Translations under genes and position numbers: made by a program | Source of the DNA: Tsuneonella litorea | GTDB lineage: Bacteria > Pseudomonadota > Alphaproteobacteria > Sphingomonadales > Sphingomonadaceae | DNA: 64,000 bases | Reading direction: 5' to 3' | Assembly: GCF_025154015.1 (NCBI RefSeq) | Contig: NZ_JAOAMV010000003.1 | Location: forward strand, 1 to 64,000 | The notes under the pieces: model-generated | Databases searched by the model: none | The model's input: only the letters and a program-made list of their open reading frames with translations | What the model was told of the DNA's origin: nothing | In this document: positions 18,544-27,741 of the stretch, one piece after another | How the letters are laid out: each line of letters opens with the position of its first letter | Numbering within the stretch: the stretch's first letter is position 1

Positions 18544-18710
18544 ACGAAATCAGCACCGTCCAGATCGTCGCCTTGCTCGGTTGGCTGCTGCTCGCCGGCA
18601 GCGCGTTCGCCGGTTATCGCCTGGGGTGGAAGGAAAGCATCCGGCTGGCGCTGCTATGGGCTGGCATATTCATCGCCGTGGGACTGGCGTTCTCGCTGGC
18701 GATGGGGTGA
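18540..18710 (+). CDS. Small two-helix membrane protein, 56 aa
   Basis: Starts with ATG 18540 overlapping the upstream stop (TTATGA). It encodes 56 residues with two hydrophobic segments (about 8-26 and 36-54) separated by a short charged loop (RLGWKESIR). No family is recognised. The overlap with the MBL hydrolase gene and the clean hydrophobicity pattern support a real gene. Nothing in it predicts a function. Confidence 0.65.
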   Translation: MNEISTVQIVALLGWLLLAGSAFAGYRLGWKESIRLALLWAGIFIAVGLAFSLAMG

Positions 18711-18731
18711 GAGGCCCAGGATGTATTTAAC

Positions 18732-18745
18732 ATAATATATATTAT
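18732..18745. promoter_or_regulatory. AT-only 14-bp palindrome before mazG
   Basis: ATAATATATATTAT is a perfect palindrome ten bases upstream of the mazG start, in an otherwise GC-rich operon. It could be the -10 region of an internal promoter or a regulator site. No ribosome binding site separates it clearly from mazG. Confidence 0.4.
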
Positions 18746-18754
18746 CATCGCACA

Positions 18755-19531
18755 ATGTCCGACCAGCTCGACCGCCTCCTCGCCATCATGGCCACTCTCC
18801 GCGACCCGGAAAACGGTTGCGACTGGGATCGCGCACAGCGGTTCGAGACGATCGTCCCGCACACGATCGAGGAAGCTTACGAAGTCGCCGACGCGGTCGC
18901 GCGCGGAGACGTCGATGACATCCGCGACGAACTCGGCGATCTGCTGTTCCAGGTCGTGTTTCAGGCCCGCATTGCCGAGGAAGCCGGATTGTTCGATTTC
19001 ACCGCCGTCGCGCGGTCGATCGCGGACAAGCTCGTGGCCCGCCATCCGCACATCTTCGCGGATGCCGAGGCGCCCGGCGCAGATCGCGACAAGCAGTGGG
19101 AAGCGCTCAAGGCTGCAGAGCGCGCCGACAAGGGCGCGACCAGCGCGCTCGACGGCGTTGCGGTCGCGCTTCCCGCGCTGATGCGCGCCGACAAGCTTCA
19201 GAAGCGCGCCGCGCGGGTCGGCTTCGACTGGCCCGACCGCGACGGGCCCGCCGACAAGCTCGCAGAGGAAATGCGCGAACTTGCCGAAGCCGATGAACCC
19301 GAGCGCTTCGAGGAAGCGGGCGACCTCCTGTTCGCCGCGGTCAATCTCGTGCGCGCCTACGGCATCGCGCCCGAGGACGCGCTGCGCGCTGCCAACGCCA
19401 AGTTCGAACGTCGTTTCCGGGCAATGGAAGAACGAGCCAAGGCTGATGCCGCCGACTTTGCCGGCCTCTCGCTCGACCGGCAGGAAGCCTATTGGCAGGC
19501 CGTCAAGCTATCGGAAAAAACGCTGGATTGA
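18755..19531 (+). CDS. mazG: Nucleoside triphosphate pyrophosphohydrolase MazG
   Basis: Hydrolyses (d)NTPs to monophosphate and pyrophosphate and helps clear damaged nucleotides and (p)ppGpp. The 258-aa length matches E. coli MazG. Two MazG domains are visible: the N-terminal one with CDWDRAQRFETIVPHTIEEAYEV and the metal-binding ELGDLLFQVVFQ, the C-terminal one with EEAGDLLFAAVNLVR. The gene converges with hflX, 13 bp between stops. Confidence 0.95.
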   Translation: MSDQLDRLLAIMATLRDPENGCDWDRAQRFETIVPHTIEEAYEVADAVARGDVDDIRDELGDLLFQVVFQARIAEEAGLFDFTAVARSIADKLVARHPHIFADAEAPGADRDKQWEALKAAERADKGATSALDGVAVALPALMRADKLQKRAARVGFDWPDRDGPADKLAEEMRELAEADEPERFEEAGDLLFAAVNLVRAYGIAPEDALRAANAKFERRFRAMEERAKADAADFAGLSLDRQEAYWQAVKLSEKTLD

Positions 19532-19544
19532 TCCGGCCGGACGT

Positions 19545-20822
19545 TCACAGGGCCTCGAACTGGCCCCGCTCCTTGGGGTTGAGGCGGACCGCAAGCCGCC
19601 GCAACGGCCCTTCGGGCCCGGCACCGGCGTCAGCTTCCTCGATCACCTCGCCATGCGCGTGAAGCCAGGCGATCTGCCGGCCGGCGCTCGCCGGAAGGAC
19701 GAATTCGTGAACGCGCGCGCCCCGGGTCAACTGCTCACCGAGCCGGATCATCAGCGCATCGACGCCCTCGCCCGTTTCGGCAGAAAGCGCGATCGTCATA
19801 TCGTCAGCCTCGGCGGCGGCGCGCACGTCCGCAGCCACCTCGGCGGAGAGGAGGTCGATCTTGTTCCACACCTCGAGAATGGGAATCCCCCCTGCCCCCT
19901 GCCCCCTGTCATGCCCCTCGGTGACCCCGAGATCGCCGAGCACTTCGAGCACCTGGGTCTTCTGCGCCTGGGTCGATGGGTTGGCGATATCGCGCACGTG
20001 CAGGATCAGGTCGGCACCGGTCACTTCCTCGAGCGTCGCGCGGAATGCGGCGACGAGCTGGGTCGGCAGGTCGGAAATGAAGCCGACCGTGTCGGACAGG
20101 ATCGCCTTTTCCACTCCCGGTAGCGAGATCGCCCGCATCGTCGGATCGAGCGTGGCGAACAGCAGGTCCTCCGCCATCACCTCCACCCCCGTCAACCAAT
20201 TGAAAAGAGTAGATTTTCCAGCATTCGTGTATCCGACCAGCGCGATAACCGGCCAGGGCGCCCTCCCCCGCCTGTCGCGGTGGAGCTGCCGGGTCCTGCG
20301 CACGCCTTCGAGCTCCTTGCGCAGGCGCGCCATGCGCTGGCGGATCATCCGCCGGTCCGCCTCGATCTGCGTTTCGCCCGGCCCGCCGAGGAAGCCGAAG
20401 CCGCCGCGCTGCCGCTCGAGGTGGGTCCACGAACGCACGAGCCGGCTCTGCTGGTAGTCGAGGTGAGCAAGCTCGACCTGCAACCGCCCCTCCGCAGTTG
20501 CCGCGCGCTCGCCGAAAATCTCGAGGATGAGCCCTGTGCGGTCGATCACCTTGCGCTTCAGCCTGTCCTCCAGGTTGCGCTGCTGGATCGGACTGAGTGC
20601 GCCATCGACGATGACAAGTTCCGCCTCGTTCTGCTCGCACGCGATACCGATGTTCTCGACCTGACCGGCGCCGAAGAGCGTGCCCGGACGGACTTCGCGC
20701 ACGGGGACAACCTGGGCCTCGGCCACGACAATGCCGATCGCGAGTGCCAGCCCGCAGGCTTCCTCGAGCCGCGCCTCGGGGGAAAGGTCGTGGTGCCGGC
20801 CCCGAACGTCAGGACATACCAC
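19545..20822 (-). CDS. hflX: GTPase HflX
   Basis: Ribosome-associated GTPase that splits stalled ribosomes, especially under heat stress. The product (about 425 aa) has the HflX N-terminal domain (VREVRPGTLFGAGQVENI), the glycine-rich FGFLGGPGETQIEADRR linker, and the G motifs: G1 GYTNAGKSTLFN, G3 DTVGFISDLP, G4 NKID, G5 SAETG. The start is uncertain: GTG 20822 is given, but the frame stays open upstream and the homologous-looking stretch LLGEVSRGARAVVVCPD begins about 15 residues earlier, where only a CTG or similar codon is available. It follows hfq directly, the conserved hfq-hflX pair. Confidence 0.92.
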   Translation of the reverse strand: MVCPDVRGRHHDLSPEARLEEACGLALAIGIVVAEAQVVPVREVRPGTLFGAGQVENIGIACEQNEAELVIVDGALSPIQQRNLEDRLKRKVIDRTGLILEIFGERAATAEGRLQVELAHLDYQQSRLVRSWTHLERQRGGFGFLGGPGETQIEADRRMIRQRMARLRKELEGVRRTRQLHRDRRGRAPWPVIALVGYTNAGKSTLFNWLTGVEVMAEDLLFATLDPTMRAISLPGVEKAILSDTVGFISDLPTQLVAAFRATLEEVTGADLILHVRDIANPSTQAQKTQVLEVLGDLGVTEGHDRGQGAGGIPILEVWNKIDLLSAEVAADVRAAAEADDMTIALSAETGEGVDALMIRLGEQLTRGARVHEFVLPASAGRQIAWLHAHGEVIEEADAGAGPEGPLRRLAVRLNPKERGQFEAL

Positions 20823-20872
20823 GACGGCCCGCGCCCCGCGGGAGACTTCGCCAAGCAGGTTTTCGTCGAAAC

Positions 20873-21427
20873 TCAGTCGCCGTCGCCTTCGAACTCGTCG
20901 GACAGGTCCACCGGGCTTGCCGGCTGGATCGTCGACACAGCATGCTTGTAGGCAAGCTGCACGTAACCTTCGCGTTCGAGCAGCATGCAGAACAGGTCAT
21001 AAGCGGCGATCTTGCCCTGAAGCATCACGCCGTTGACGAGGAACATCGTCACCTGGACACCCGCCTCGCGCACGCGGCTGAGGAATACGTCCTGCAGCAG
21101 GCGCTGCCGCGCGTTCGAACCCTGGCTCGTGAACTGCGCCGCGTCGACCGGGTTCGACGGCATGATCGTGGATACGGCGTGCTTGTAGACCAGCTGCGAC
21201 TGCCCGTCCCGCCGGAGCAGGATCGAGAAGTTGTCGAACCAGGTCACGATGCCCTGCAGTTTTACCCCCTTCACCAGGAACATGGTGACGGGAACCTTGT
21301 TCTTGCGCAGCAGGTTGAGAAACGCGTCCTGCAAGCTCTGCTGCTTGCCGCTCGAGGGCGGGCCAGACGATTCGTTTTCCTCGCTCGGGGGTTTCGGGCG
21401 CGCGGACAGCGTGCGGGATGTGGACAC
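20873..21427 (-). CDS. hfq: Tandem (double) Hfq RNA chaperone
   Basis: Hfq binds sRNAs and mRNAs. This 184-aa protein, about twice the usual size, contains two complete Sm/Hfq domains. Domain 1 (about 30-92) keeps the canonical [23 protein letters not shown] and YKHAVST motifs. Domain 2 (about 108-171) has [23 protein letters not shown] and YKHAVST: the Asn of FLN has become Ser, the Lys of GIKLQG has become Met and the first Phe of FDxF is Tyr, so its RNA surfaces differ. An acidic tail (SDEFEGDGD) ends the protein. GTG 21427 is preceded by AGGAG nine bases upstream; the longer frame has no support. Three double-domain chains could form one six-domain ring. Double Hfq has been noted in Novosphingobium relatives. 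Confidence 0.95.
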   Translation of the reverse strand: MSTSRTLSARPKPPSEENESSGPPSSGKQQSLQDAFLNLLRKNKVPVTMFLVKGVKLQGIVTWFDNFSILLRRDGQSQLVYKHAVSTIMPSNPVDAAQFTSQGSNARQRLLQDVFLSRVREAGVQVTMFLVNGVMLQGKIAAYDLFCMLLEREGYVQLAYKHAVSTIQPASPVDLSDEFEGDGD

Positions 21428-21575
21428 TTGCAACGTCTCCTGTTGTTGGCGGCCGCTTCTGCGGTCCGCAATCTGGCGCGTCCCTAAGGGGAACGCCGGA
21501 ATCGCTGCCGAATATGGCGAGCCCGCCTCAATTCGCAAATGCTTTTGCTGCAACTGCGTTCCGCCATGTCGCGGT

Positions 21576-22952
21576 TCAATCCTCGTCGCGGCGCTCGCCC
21601 ATCCCCAGCAGCTTGAGTTTCCGGTGGAGTGCAGACCGTTCCATGCCGATGAAGTTGGCGGTTTTCGAGATATTGCCCGAAAACCGGCGGATCTGGATGG
21701 TCAGGTATTCGCGCTCGAAGCTCTCGCGCGCTTCGCGCAGTGGAACGCCCATCAGCGACGATACCGCCCCGCCCCCGCCGATGCGGCTGCCGGTCACTTC
21801 CCCAGGCAGCATATCGGCCTCGATCGTGTCGAGCTTGTCGCGCGGGGTAAGGATGATCGTGCGCTCCACGACGTTGCGCATCTGGCGAACGTTGCCGGGC
21901 CAGTCGTAGGCCTGGAGCGCCGCGATCGCCTCCTGGCTCACCGTCGGGGCAGGTATTCCCTGCTCGGCCGCATAGCGGGTGAAGAAATGCTCGGCGAGCG
22001 CCGGGATGTCGTCGCGCCGCTCGGCAAGCGACGGGATCGTCACCGGCACCACGTTGAGCCGGTAGAACAGGTCTTCGCGGAAACGCTTTTCCTCCATCTC
22101 CCGCGCCAGATCGCGCGAGGTCGAGGAGACCACCCGCACGTCGACACCGACCTGCCGGTTGCCCCCCACCCGCACGAAGCTCTGCTCGGTCAGCACGCGC
22201 AGGATCCGCGCCTGGGTCGAAAGCGGCATATCGGCCACCTCGTCGAGATAGAGCGTCCCGCCGTCCGCCATCTCGAGCAGGCCCGGGCGAACGAGGCTGC
22301 CGTCGGCTTCCTCGCCGAAGAGTTCCTGCTCGAACCGCTCCGGCGTGATGCGCGCCGAGTTGACGATGACGAACGCGTTCTCGGCCCGCGGACTCCAGGC
22401 GTGGAGCAGACGGGCGGCGACTTCCTTGCCTGCACCCGCGGGACCGCTGATGAGGACCCGGCTGCCGGTGTTGGCGACCCGCTTCAGCGTGGCGCGCACG
22501 GCATTGATGGCCACCGAGTTGCCGGTGAACTCCTCACCCCTGGCAAAGCCCTCGCGCAGCCGGGTGTTCTCGCGCCGCAATCGCTCTGTCTCGGTCGCCC
22601 GCTGGACGAGCAGGAGCAGCTTTTCGGCCTCGAAGGGCTTCTCGATGAAGTCCATCGCCCCCCGGCTCACCGCGCTGACCGCGGTATCGATGTTGCCGTG
22701 GCCCGAGAAGATGATCACCGGCAGCTCGGGCTCGCGCTTCTTGATCTCGTCGAGCACCTCCAGCCCGTCCATCGGGCTGCCGTGGAGCCAGACGTCGAGC
22801 AGGACGAGGCTCGGCCGCCGCTCGTCGACCGCGGACAGCGCAGAGGTGCTGTCGCCGGCCGTGCGGCATTCGTAGCCTTCGTCGGACAGAACGCCGGCGA
22901 CGAGTTCGCGGATATCGCGTTCGTCGTCGACGATGAGAATGTCGAGAGCCAT
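21576..22952 (-). CDS. ntrX: NtrX-type response regulator
   Basis: Response regulator partner of NtrY. The 458-aa product has a receiver domain (acidic pair DD at 9-10, phospho-acceptor Asp53 in VLLDVWLHG, Lys in FIEKPF), an AAA+ domain with Walker [10 protein letters not shown] and Walker B-like [11 protein letters not shown], and a C-terminal Fis-type helix-turn-helix ([23 protein letters not shown]). The sigma-54 contact loop GAFTGA is absent: after LFGEE the sequence reads [16 protein letters not shown]. This loss is known for alphaproteobacterial NtrX and means it probably acts without sigma-54. It lies directly downstream of ntrY. Confidence 0.92.
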   Translation of the reverse strand: MALDILIVDDERDIRELVAGVLSDEGYECRTAGDSTSALSAVDERRPSLVLLDVWLHGSPMDGLEVLDEIKKREPELPVIIFSGHGNIDTAVSAVSRGAMDFIEKPFEAEKLLLLVQRATETERLRRENTRLREGFARGEEFTGNSVAINAVRATLKRVANTGSRVLISGPAGAGKEVAARLLHAWSPRAENAFVIVNSARITPERFEQELFGEEADGSLVRPGLLEMADGGTLYLDEVADMPLSTQARILRVLTEQSFVRVGGNRQVGVDVRVVSSTSRDLAREMEEKRFREDLFYRLNVVPVTIPSLAERRDDIPALAEHFFTRYAAEQGIPAPTVSQEAIAALQAYDWPGNVRQMRNVVERTIILTPRDKLDTIEADMLPGEVTGSRIGGGGAVSSLMGVPLREARESFEREYLTIQIRRFSGNISKTANFIGMERSALHRKLKLLGMGERRDED

Positions 22953-22968
22953 CAGACCTCCATCCGTT

Positions 22969-25200
22969 TCATTCGGCCGCCACGGTTCCGCCCTGGGTGA
23001 GTGGATCGCGCGCGAACCGCAATGTCACGCGTGTCCCTCCCCCCCCGTTCGAAGCCCCGGCGAACGTCATGTCGCCCCCGTGTTCCTCGACGATCTTGTT
23101 CACGATCGCGAGCCCCAGACCGGTCCCCTTCTCGCGCGTGGTCACGTACGGTTCGACGATGCGTTCGCGGTCCTGCGGCAGCCCGACACCGTTGTCCTCG
23201 ACGCTGACCGTGACGAAGTCGGACGTGGCGTTCATCGTCACGGCGATCCGCCCGCGATAATCGGGTTCGGCGTTGCGCGCGCGTGCCTCGATCGCCTCGG
23301 CTGCATTCTTGAGCACGTTGGTCATCGCCTGGCCGACCTGGTGACGATCGGCAGCAATCGTCACCGGCGCCTCTGCGTCGGTCGAGAATGCGAAATCGAT
23401 TTCTGGATGCGCGACCTCCTGCAGGAACAGCGCCTGCTTGACGAGGTCGAGAGCATCCTCTGGCCGGAACACCGGTTTTGGCAGGCGCGCGAAGCTGGAG
23501 AACTCGTCGACCATCTTCCTGAGGTCGCCGACCTGGCGGACGATCGTGTCGGTCAGCTCGTCGAACAGTTCGCCGTCGCTCGCGATCTGCTTGCGATAGC
23601 GGCGCTTCAAACGCTCGGTGGCAAGCTGGATCGGGGTGAGCGGGTTCTTGATCTCGTGTGCGATCCGGCGGGCCACGTCGGACCAGGCTGCCTGGCGCTG
23701 GTCCAGGATCTGGCGGGTGATGTCCTCGAACGTGATCACCCGTCCATCGGGGGCATCGGCGACTTTCACCGCGAGGGTCAGCAATTCGCCGCCCTTCGAC
23801 CAGTTGACGATCCCGCTGGCGAGGCGCGCATCGGCCAGGTTCGCCAGTTGGGGCGCGACTTCCGACAACTGGACCGCGGCGGGGACAGGGCCTTTTTCAC
23901 CGAGCAGGAGTTCCTGTGCGGAGCTGTTCATCAGCAGCACCCGTCCATCGCGATCCAGTGTGACGATGCCGGCCGATATCGATTCGACAACCGCCTCGAT
24001 GAACGCCCGCCGCTCGTCAAGCTGGCGGTTCGCGCCGAGTAGCGCGGCGGTCTGCTGCTCGATCTGGCCCGCCATCCGGTTGAACGCGCGGTTGAGCATC
24101 CCGATCTCGTCCGAGCCGGTGCGCCCCTCGACCCGCACGAAGTCGCCCGCGCCGATCTTGCGCGCTGCACCGACCAGTTCGGTCAGGGGCTCCACCTGCC
24201 GATCGGCGAACCGCAGCGCGAACCACACCGCTAGTCCCACCAGCGCCAGGCTGACGAAGAACAGCGCCAGGTTGAAGCGCAGCTGCAAGGCCCGGGCGCG
24301 CTTCGTCAGCACGTCGTACGCGCCGACCACGGATTGCGCCGTGGACCACTGGCTGAAGCCGAGCGATTCGGTATTACGCGCGTTGTAAAGATAGATTCCC
24401 GCCTTCGGGTCGATCGGCGCCAGCGCCTCGATCCGCATGGGGTTTCCGCTGACCACCACCGGCTCGCCGGTCGCAAGGCGGTTGGCGGCCGCCTGGGCGA
24501 ACACCGTCGGCTGGTTCCCTTCGTTGAGATCGAACACCGCGGCGATGCGCATCGAACCGTCCGGCACGCGTTGGAGAATGGCGGATTCGTTGATCTCGCG
24601 CTGCTTCACCTGCAGGAAATAGATGTCGGCGAGGTCAGGATCGGTCAGCTTGAAGGACTGCAGGTAGTACTGCATGTCGCTCGCCATCGCGACTGTCTGG
24701 TTGGCCACCTGGACCTGGTTCTGCTCGTAGTAGCCCCGCGCCAGGTTGTTCGCGTTCTGCATCAGGCCGCGCGAATTGTCCGAGAACCAGAAGTCGACGC
24801 CCGACTGGAACAGAAACGCGGCGAACGCTGCCACAAGCAGCGTGGGTACCGCGGCGATCAGCGAGAAGAAGAACACCAGGCGCACGTGCATCCGCGCGGT
24901 CGTTCCCGCCGCCCGGCGCAGCGCGAGCCGCCGCCCCAGCAGCACCAGCAAGGCCATTGCCGGAAGCAGCGTGGCGATCAGCAGACCGGCTACCTTGCGC
25001 GAAGGCAGCAACTGGCCATCGGGCGGCGCGCTCGTGAACGTGTACCAGGTCGTCCAGACCATCGCGCCGAAGGCGATCGCGGCGACCACCTCGAGGATGA
25101 GGTAGAAGTTGGCCTTGCGGCTGGCGACGACGAAGCGTCGCCACCAGCGCGGGCTGCGACGGTAGGCGACGTCGGTCGGTCCCTGTTCGGAAGCAGCCAT
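22969..25200 (-). CDS. ntrY: NtrY-type membrane sensor histidine kinase
   Basis: Partner of NtrX, linked in alphaproteobacteria to nitrogen, redox and envelope control. From ATG 25200 the protein has 743 residues. Three hydrophobic segments lie in the first about 130 residues (FYLILEVVAAIAFGAMVWTT, GLLIATLLPAMALLVLLG, LVFFFSLIAAVPTLLVAAF), then an extracytoplasmic domain, a fourth segment (LALFFVSLALVGLAVWFAL), a HAMP domain, a PAS domain (VVESISAGIVTLDRDGRVL), the H box [18 protein letters not shown] and the ATPase boxes (N box, VEDNGVGLP, TGLGLAIVNKIVEEHGG). The longer upstream frame overlaps the gap after ntrC and is not needed. Confidence 0.93.
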   Translation of the reverse strand: MAASEQGPTDVAYRRSPRWWRRFVVASRKANFYLILEVVAAIAFGAMVWTTWYTFTSAPPDGQLLPSRKVAGLLIATLLPAMALLVLLGRRLALRRAAGTTARMHVRLVFFFSLIAAVPTLLVAAFAAFLFQSGVDFWFSDNSRGLMQNANNLARGYYEQNQVQVANQTVAMASDMQYYLQSFKLTDPDLADIYFLQVKQREINESAILQRVPDGSMRIAAVFDLNEGNQPTVFAQAAANRLATGEPVVVSGNPMRIEALAPIDPKAGIYLYNARNTESLGFSQWSTAQSVVGAYDVLTKRARALQLRFNLALFFVSLALVGLAVWFALRFADRQVEPLTELVGAARKIGAGDFVRVEGRTGSDEIGMLNRAFNRMAGQIEQQTAALLGANRQLDERRAFIEAVVESISAGIVTLDRDGRVLLMNSSAQELLLGEKGPVPAAVQLSEVAPQLANLADARLASGIVNWSKGGELLTLAVKVADAPDGRVITFEDITRQILDQRQAAWSDVARRIAHEIKNPLTPIQLATERLKRRYRKQIASDGELFDELTDTIVRQVGDLRKMVDEFSSFARLPKPVFRPEDALDLVKQALFLQEVAHPEIDFAFSTDAEAPVTIAADRHQVGQAMTNVLKNAAEAIEARARNAEPDYRGRIAVTMNATSDFVTVSVEDNGVGLPQDRERIVEPYVTTREKGTGLGLAIVNKIVEEHGGDMTFAGASNGGGGTRVTLRFARDPLTQGGTVAAE

Positions 25201-25258
25201 CGTTGCTGAGTTACAACGCCACTGTTGCAGAAATGCAAGTGATTTTAGGCAAACCGTT

Positions 25259-26674
25259 TCAATCCCGCCGAAGGCAGCCGTCAGGATCGATATCGAGATC
25301 GGTGAGCCGCTTGCGAAGCGTGTTGCGATTGATGCCGAGAAGGCGCGCGGCGCGAAGCTGGTTGCCGCCGGTTTCCACCAGCGCATGGATCAGCAGCGGC
25401 CGCTCGAACTGCGCAAGCGCATCGTGGTAGAGCTGGCCTTCGCGCATCGGCGCCACGCGAAGCCATGCCTCGAGCGCGCCTGCAAAACCCTGCGCGCGAC
25501 CGTCCCCTGCCACCGATTCCGGCGTGCCCAGCACGGCTTCGACCGTCGCCGCGTCGATCGCCTCCTCGCGTGCGATCAGGGCAAGCCGGTAAATCGCGTT
25601 GCGCAGTTCGCGGACGTTGCCACGCCAGGCGAAGCGTTCGAGCGCCGCGATGGCGTCCGGTTCGATGCGCCGGCGCGGAAGTCCCTCACCCACCGCCTGG
25701 CCGAGGAAGTGGCGCGCCAGGGCGGCGATATCGTCGCGCCGCTCGCGCAGCGGCGGCAGTTCGATCGGGACGACGTTGAGTCGGTAGAACAGGTCCTCGC
25801 GAAAGGTCCCCGCGGCGATCATCGGGACGAGATCCCGATTGGTCGCCGCGACGATTCGCACGTCGACCACAATCTCCTGCCGCCCCCCCACCCGGCGGAT
25901 GCGGCCCGATTGCAGCGCGCGCAGCAGGCGGGTCTGCGCCTCGAGCGGCATGTCGCCGATCTCATCGAGGAACAGCGTGCCTCCGTTGGCCTGCTCGAAC
26001 TTGCCGATCGCCTGCGCGATCGCGCCGGTGAATGCGCCCTTTTCGTGCCCGAACAGCTCGCTCTCGATCAGGTCGTGCGGGATCGCCGCGGCGTTTACGG
26101 CGACGAACGGTCCCGACTTGCGGTGACCGAGCTGGTGGATAGCCTCGGCGACCAGTTCCTTGCCAGTCCCCGATTCGCCCAGGATCAGCACCGTCAGGTC
26201 GTTGCGCAGGACGCGCGTGATCATGCGGTAGACGCCCTGCATCGCCCGGCTGCGCCCGACGAGCGGCAATCCCTCTCCGCTTTCGTCGATCGGCACATCG
26301 CCCGGTTCGGCCCGCTGTCCCGCCGCCTGGCGGACCGCGCGCACCAGTTCGTCGAGATCGAAGGGCTTGGGAAAATATTCGAACGCGGCAAGGTCGCTCG
26401 CGCGGACCGCGGTGTCGAGCGTATTCTGCGCCGACAGCACGATGACCGGCATGGCGGGATGCCTGTCGCGCAACGCGGGCAGCGTCGCCAGGCCGTCGCC
26501 GTCGGATAGCATTACGTCCGTCAGCATGACGGCATAGGGTTCGCCCGCCAGGCGCACGTCGCGCGCGGCGATTCCGTCGACCGTGTCGACCGCAAAGCCT
26601 TCATCCTCGAGCGCGGTGACGATCACCGTCGCGATGCCGGGGTCGTCTTCGACGAGGAGAATGCGATTGGTCAT
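25259..26674 (-). CDS. ntrC: Nitrogen regulator NtrC (sigma-54 activator)
   Basis: Phosphorylated by NtrB under nitrogen limitation and activates sigma-54 promoters such as glnA. From ATG 26674 the product has 471 residues: receiver domain with phospho-acceptor Asp53 (MLTDVMLSDGDG), AAA+ domain with Walker A GESGTGKE, an intact sigma-54 loop EKGAFTGA, Walker B GGTLFLDEIGD and the arginine-finger region, and a Fis-type DNA-binding C-terminus (GGNQLRAARLLGINRNTLRKRL). The intact GAFTGA contrasts with NtrX next door. The start lies 2 bp past the ntrB stop. Confidence 0.95.
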   Translation of the reverse strand: MTNRILLVEDDPGIATVIVTALEDEGFAVDTVDGIAARDVRLAGEPYAVMLTDVMLSDGDGLATLPALRDRHPAMPVIVLSAQNTLDTAVRASDLAAFEYFPKPFDLDELVRAVRQAAGQRAEPGDVPIDESGEGLPLVGRSRAMQGVYRMITRVLRNDLTVLILGESGTGKELVAEAIHQLGHRKSGPFVAVNAAAIPHDLIESELFGHEKGAFTGAIAQAIGKFEQANGGTLFLDEIGDMPLEAQTRLLRALQSGRIRRVGGRQEIVVDVRIVAATNRDLVPMIAAGTFREDLFYRLNVVPIELPPLRERRDDIAALARHFLGQAVGEGLPRRRIEPDAIAALERFAWRGNVRELRNAIYRLALIAREEAIDAATVEAVLGTPESVAGDGRAQGFAGALEAWLRVAPMREGQLYHDALAQFERPLLIHALVETGGNQLRAARLLGINRNTLRKRLTDLDIDPDGCLRRD

Positions 26675-26676
26675 CT

Positions 26677-27741
26677 CTATCCCTGTTTCGCCACCGGCAG
26701 ATGTATGCGGAAGTGCGTGCACCCTGCCTTCGCGTCGCGCTCGTGGGCGATGCGGCCATCCATGTCGTGCACCAGCCGGCGCACCAGTGCGAGACCCAAG
26801 CCCTGCCCGCTCTTCTTGCTGCTCACGAAAGGCTCGAACACGTGGTCGAACAATTCAGGGTCGATGCCCGGTCCGTTGTCGCTGACGGTCAGCTCGATCG
26901 GCAGGCGGACAGAGCGACCGGGACGGATCGCGTTGTAGATGAGCCCGCTGACATAGCGGGTCTTGACGGTGATCTGCGCACCGTCCTCTCCAGCACAGGC
27001 ATCCCGCGCATTGGCGAGCAGGTTGATAACGACCTGCTCGAGCGCCTCCTCGTTGCCCATCACGGGGGGCAGCGAGGGATCGAATTCCTCGATGATCTCG
27101 ACCCCGCGAAGGCCGCCGCCCCGCACCGTGCCGATCGCCCGGCGGATCGCTTCGTGGAGGTTGAGCGGGAAATTCGGTTCGGCTCCGCGTGCGCCGAGGC
27201 GCTGCATCCGGTCGATGAGCGAGGCGATCCGCGCGACCTCGGTGGCGATCAGGTCGGCCAAGGGGCGGTCCCGTTCGTCGAGCTTGCGAGCGATGAGCTG
27301 TCCGGCTCCCCGGATCGCGGCGAGCGGGTTCTTGATCTCGTGCGCCAGCACGGCCGGGGCACTGAGGCGGCTGGCCCGGGCCTCCTCGCCCATTTCCTCC
27401 TGCCCAGCGTCGGACAGCGTGACCACCCGCCATCCAGGGTGCGACGAGAGCGGCGACATCGACAGGTTCACCCGGCGCTCGCGCTCGCCCGCCCGTATCG
27501 CGACGCCGCGGGCGACCAGCGGGGCCGCGTCCTCGCGCGAATGGGCGGTGACGCGCGAATCGTCGATCCGCACGACCTCGAACAGTGGCCGCCCGATCAT
27601 TCGGTGCGCGCTGCGGCCAAGCATTTCCTCGCTGGCCGGATTGGCCTCGACGATGGTCATGTCCGGGTCGAGCAGAAGGGTCGCGAAGACCAGGCCCGCC
27701 AGCTGCTCGCGCGCGCCGGGCGACCCGCCCGTTCCGTTCAC
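26677..27741 (-). CDS. ntrB: Nitrogen sensor histidine kinase NtrB
   Basis: Soluble kinase/phosphatase of NtrC, controlled by PII in the family. From GTG 27741 it has 354 residues: an N-terminal PAS domain ([24 protein letters not shown]), the H box [20 protein letters not shown] with the phospho-His, an N box ([13 protein letters not shown]), and G boxes SDNGPGID and GQGLGLALV. The start overlaps the dus stop as GTGA, the conserved dus-ntrB linkage also seen in enterobacterial dusB neighbours. The longer reading frame upstream is a shadow of dus. Confidence 0.94.
   Translation of the reverse strand: MNGTGGSPGAREQLAGLVFATLLLDPDMTIVEANPASEEMLGRSAHRMIGRPLFEVVRIDDSRVTAHSREDAAPLVARGVAIRAGERERRVNLSMSPLSSHPGWRVVTLSDAGQEEMGEEARASRLSAPAVLAHEIKNPLAAIRGAGQLIARKLDERDRPLADLIATEVARIASLIDRMQRLGARGAEPNFPLNLHEAIRRAIGTVRGGGLRGVEIIEEFDPSLPPVMGNEEALEQVVINLLANARDACAGEDGAQITVKTRYVSGLIYNAIRPGRSVRLPIELTVSDNGPGIDPELFDHVFEPFVSSKKSGQGLGLALVRRLVHDMDGRIAHERDAKAGCTHFRIHLPVAKQG

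Noticed and set aside
10595-18710. Alternative long forms of rlpA, dacC, holB and the MBL hydrolase
   Set aside because: The longer frames run through the preceding genes; starts overlapping stops or with nearby ribosome sites fit better.
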